From Vibrio agarivorans (lineage in GTDB: Bacteria; Pseudomonadota; Gammaproteobacteria; Enterobacterales; Vibrionaceae), in assembly GCF_030409635.1 (NCBI RefSeq), contig NZ_JAUFQF010000001.1:744001-808000 (forward strand): a stretch of DNA of 64,000 bases, given 5' to 3'. This document shows, one piece after another, positions 62,963 to 64,000 of the stretch. The position numbers and the translations under genes were made by a program. Under the pieces are notes generated by a model, which ran no database searches, was not told the DNA's origin, and was given only the letters and a program-made list of their open reading frames with translations. Every line of letters starts with the position of its first letter. Position 1 is the first letter of the stretch.

Positions 62963-64000
62963 GGCTTTGTTGCGTAATTCGGACAGGAAACCAAACCGCC
63001 TGAAATTGAGTAATTCCTATACAACATACTGAGTTTCAGGCACACCAAGCCCTGTAAGCTTGTTCAGCGCTTTAATCATCGCGTAAGTCTCGCCAACCTG
63101 AGCATTGTAACTTCTTAAGCTTAATTTCCCACCTAGTAGCTGTTTTACTCGGTACATTGCTGTCTCTGATAGCGAGCGCTTATGATAGCCATACCGCTTT
63201 TTCCACTTCTTGTTGGAGCCGTAGAGCTTTTGGCAACCTACCGCTAAGTTACGAGGATGCCCTTGTTCCCAGAAGGCTGCTCCCTCTCTTGGCGGGATGA
63301 GCGCAACAGCTCGCTTGATCCGTATGGCATCATGGCAATTCCTTGTGTCATAAGCACCATCGCCTGATATCTCAATGATTTTACGACGTGTCTGCTTAAG
63401 CAAGTTGGGAAGTATTTCGGCATCGGTTACGTTAGATAAGCTCAGCTCTGCTGCGACTATTTCGTGGGTGCTAGTATCTACTGCGATATGCAGCTTACGC
63501 CAAACCCTACGCTTCCCGTCAGTACCATGCTTCTTGACCTTCCATTCACCTTCGCCATAAACCTTGAGACCTGTTGCATCAATGGCTAGGTGTTGTATCG
63601 CACCTCTGGTTTTAGTTTTAAATGAAACCTCAACTTCCTTAGCTCGACGGCTTATACAGGTGTAGTGCGGACAAACTAGCGGGGTGTTAGCCAGCTTAAA
63701 TACCGAGTCTAGAAATCCTTGCAGTGCTCTCAACGGCATAGAGAATATGCGTTTCACCATCAGTGCCGTGGTAATGGCTAAGTCGCTGAATTGGCGAGGT
63801 CTGCCGCGCTTGCCTTGTTTGTTTTGCTTCCACTCAGCTATCGCTTCCTCATCAATCCAAAAGGTCAGAGAACCACGGTTTATTAAAGCTTTGTTGTACT
63901 GCGTCCAGTTAGTTGTTTTGTAACGAGGTTTAGGCATGAGGCTACGACGATTAATGGGTGTAGCCGATCAGATCGTAGCTTCTTGATTTAGTTCCATCGA
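62963..64000 (-). mobile_element. IS5-family element of the IS903 group (right end outside window)
   Basis: The left terminal repeat starts GGCTTTGTTGCGTAATTC at 62963, close to the IS903-type end GGCTTTGTTGAATAAATC. It encodes one intact transposase on the minus strand. The other end and any 9-bp target duplication lie past base 64000. It has inserted into the IS630 transposase gene. A decayed relative lies at 39691-40179. Confidence 0.85.
63017..63937 (-). CDS. IS5-family (IS903-group) transposase, intact
   Basis: A 306-residue DDE transposase. The catalytic residues are Asp in LAIDATGLKVYGEGEW, Asp in ISGDGAYDTRNC and Glu in YHKRSLSETAMYRVK. The DUF4096-like N-terminal block RGSLTFWIDEEAIAEW is typical of the IS903 group. 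The start is ATG 63937. The frame is complete, so the copy may still be active if both ends are intact. Confidence 0.92.
   Translation of the reverse strand: MPKPRYKTTNWTQYNKALINRGSLTFWIDEEAIAEWKQNKQGKRGRPRQFSDLAITTALMVKRIFSMPLRALQGFLDSVFKLANTPLVCPHYTCISRRAKEVEVSFKTKTRGAIQHLAIDATGLKVYGEGEWKVKKHGTDGKRRVWRKLHIAVDTSTHEIVAAELSLSNVTDAEILPNLLKQTRRKIIEISGDGAYDTRNCHDAIRIKRAVALIPPREGAAFWEQGHPRNLAVGCQKLYGSNKKWKKRYGYHKRSLSETAMYRVKQLLGGKLSLRSYNAQVGETYAMIKALNKLTGLGVPETQYVV

Overview
The window looks like a stretch of a Vibrionaceae genome, most likely Vibrio. The grounds are the overall protein character, a tRNA-Gly(UCC) fragment with an encoded CCA, two OMPLA-type phospholipases, a KdgR very like the enterobacterial protein, and IS5, IS3 and IS630 sequences. 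It reads as accessory or secondary-replicon DNA: catabolic islands, an envelope/efflux cluster, decayed kinases and mobile-element scars. Species assignment is inference.

Layout. 1-3033: end of an unknown gene, a LysE/RhtB exporter, a small unknown gene, and a LysR gene that runs into the remnant of an AraC-type regulator. 3102-15112: a myo-inositol catabolic locus. On the minus strand it holds iolE, iolD, a Gfo/Idh/MocA oxidoreductase, iolC, iolB, iolJ-like aldolase, an RpiR-type regulator, an iolI-like isomerase and iolG; a sugar-porter gene lies divergently. No iolA is present in the window. Three near-identical palindromes of the form TGAAA-N6-TTYCA lie between iolE and the transporter and are good candidates for the RpiR regulator's operators. 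15198-21182: a second LysR gene, a YcxB-like membrane protein, a TauE exporter with a TIM-barrel epimerase, and a divergent thiolase plus two-subunit CoA-transferase operon.

21250-43568: an envelope region. It has two OMPLA phospholipases, an EF-hand protein, a secreted three-repeat protein, a HlyD/small membrane protein pair, LysR and NarL-type regulators, a patatin lipoprotein with GltS, an RND tripartite pump, a beta-barrel protein, a six-helix membrane protein, and a histidine kinase with three tandem periplasmic binding domains. An 18-bp dyad close to ACTNGTAAATTTACNAGT recurs in front of at least seven of these genes, in places as tandem copies 22-23 bp apart, and suggests a local regulon. 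Two decayed histidine-kinase C-termini lie at 23.5 and 28.3 kb. A truncated IS5 copy supplies the stop codon of the large kinase.

43569-50575: a recombination module. It comprises an IS3 scar, the 3' part of tRNA-Gly(UCC) with its terminator, a palindromic operator, and three genes chained by 8-bp ATG/TGA overlaps. The third gene is a large tyrosine recombinase with its catalytic residues. The second has the recombinase fold signature but phenylalanine where the nucleophilic tyrosine should be. The first is a small protein with a helix-turn-helix-like C-terminus.

50576-59571: a uronate locus. It encodes a cytoplasmic heparinase II/III-type lyase, UxaC, a sodium:solute symporter, an RpiB/DhuI-like isomerase, a KdgF-like cupin, YgjV, KduD and divergent KdgR. 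Together these would import oligouronides, release 4,5-unsaturated uronate, linearise, isomerise and reduce it to 2-keto-3-deoxygluconate, under KdgR control. 59659-62240: a cNMP/CBS/nucleotidyltransferase protein with a DnaQ-like exonuclease. 62241-64000: an IS630 transposase gene cut by an IS5 (IS903-group) element that runs off the right edge.
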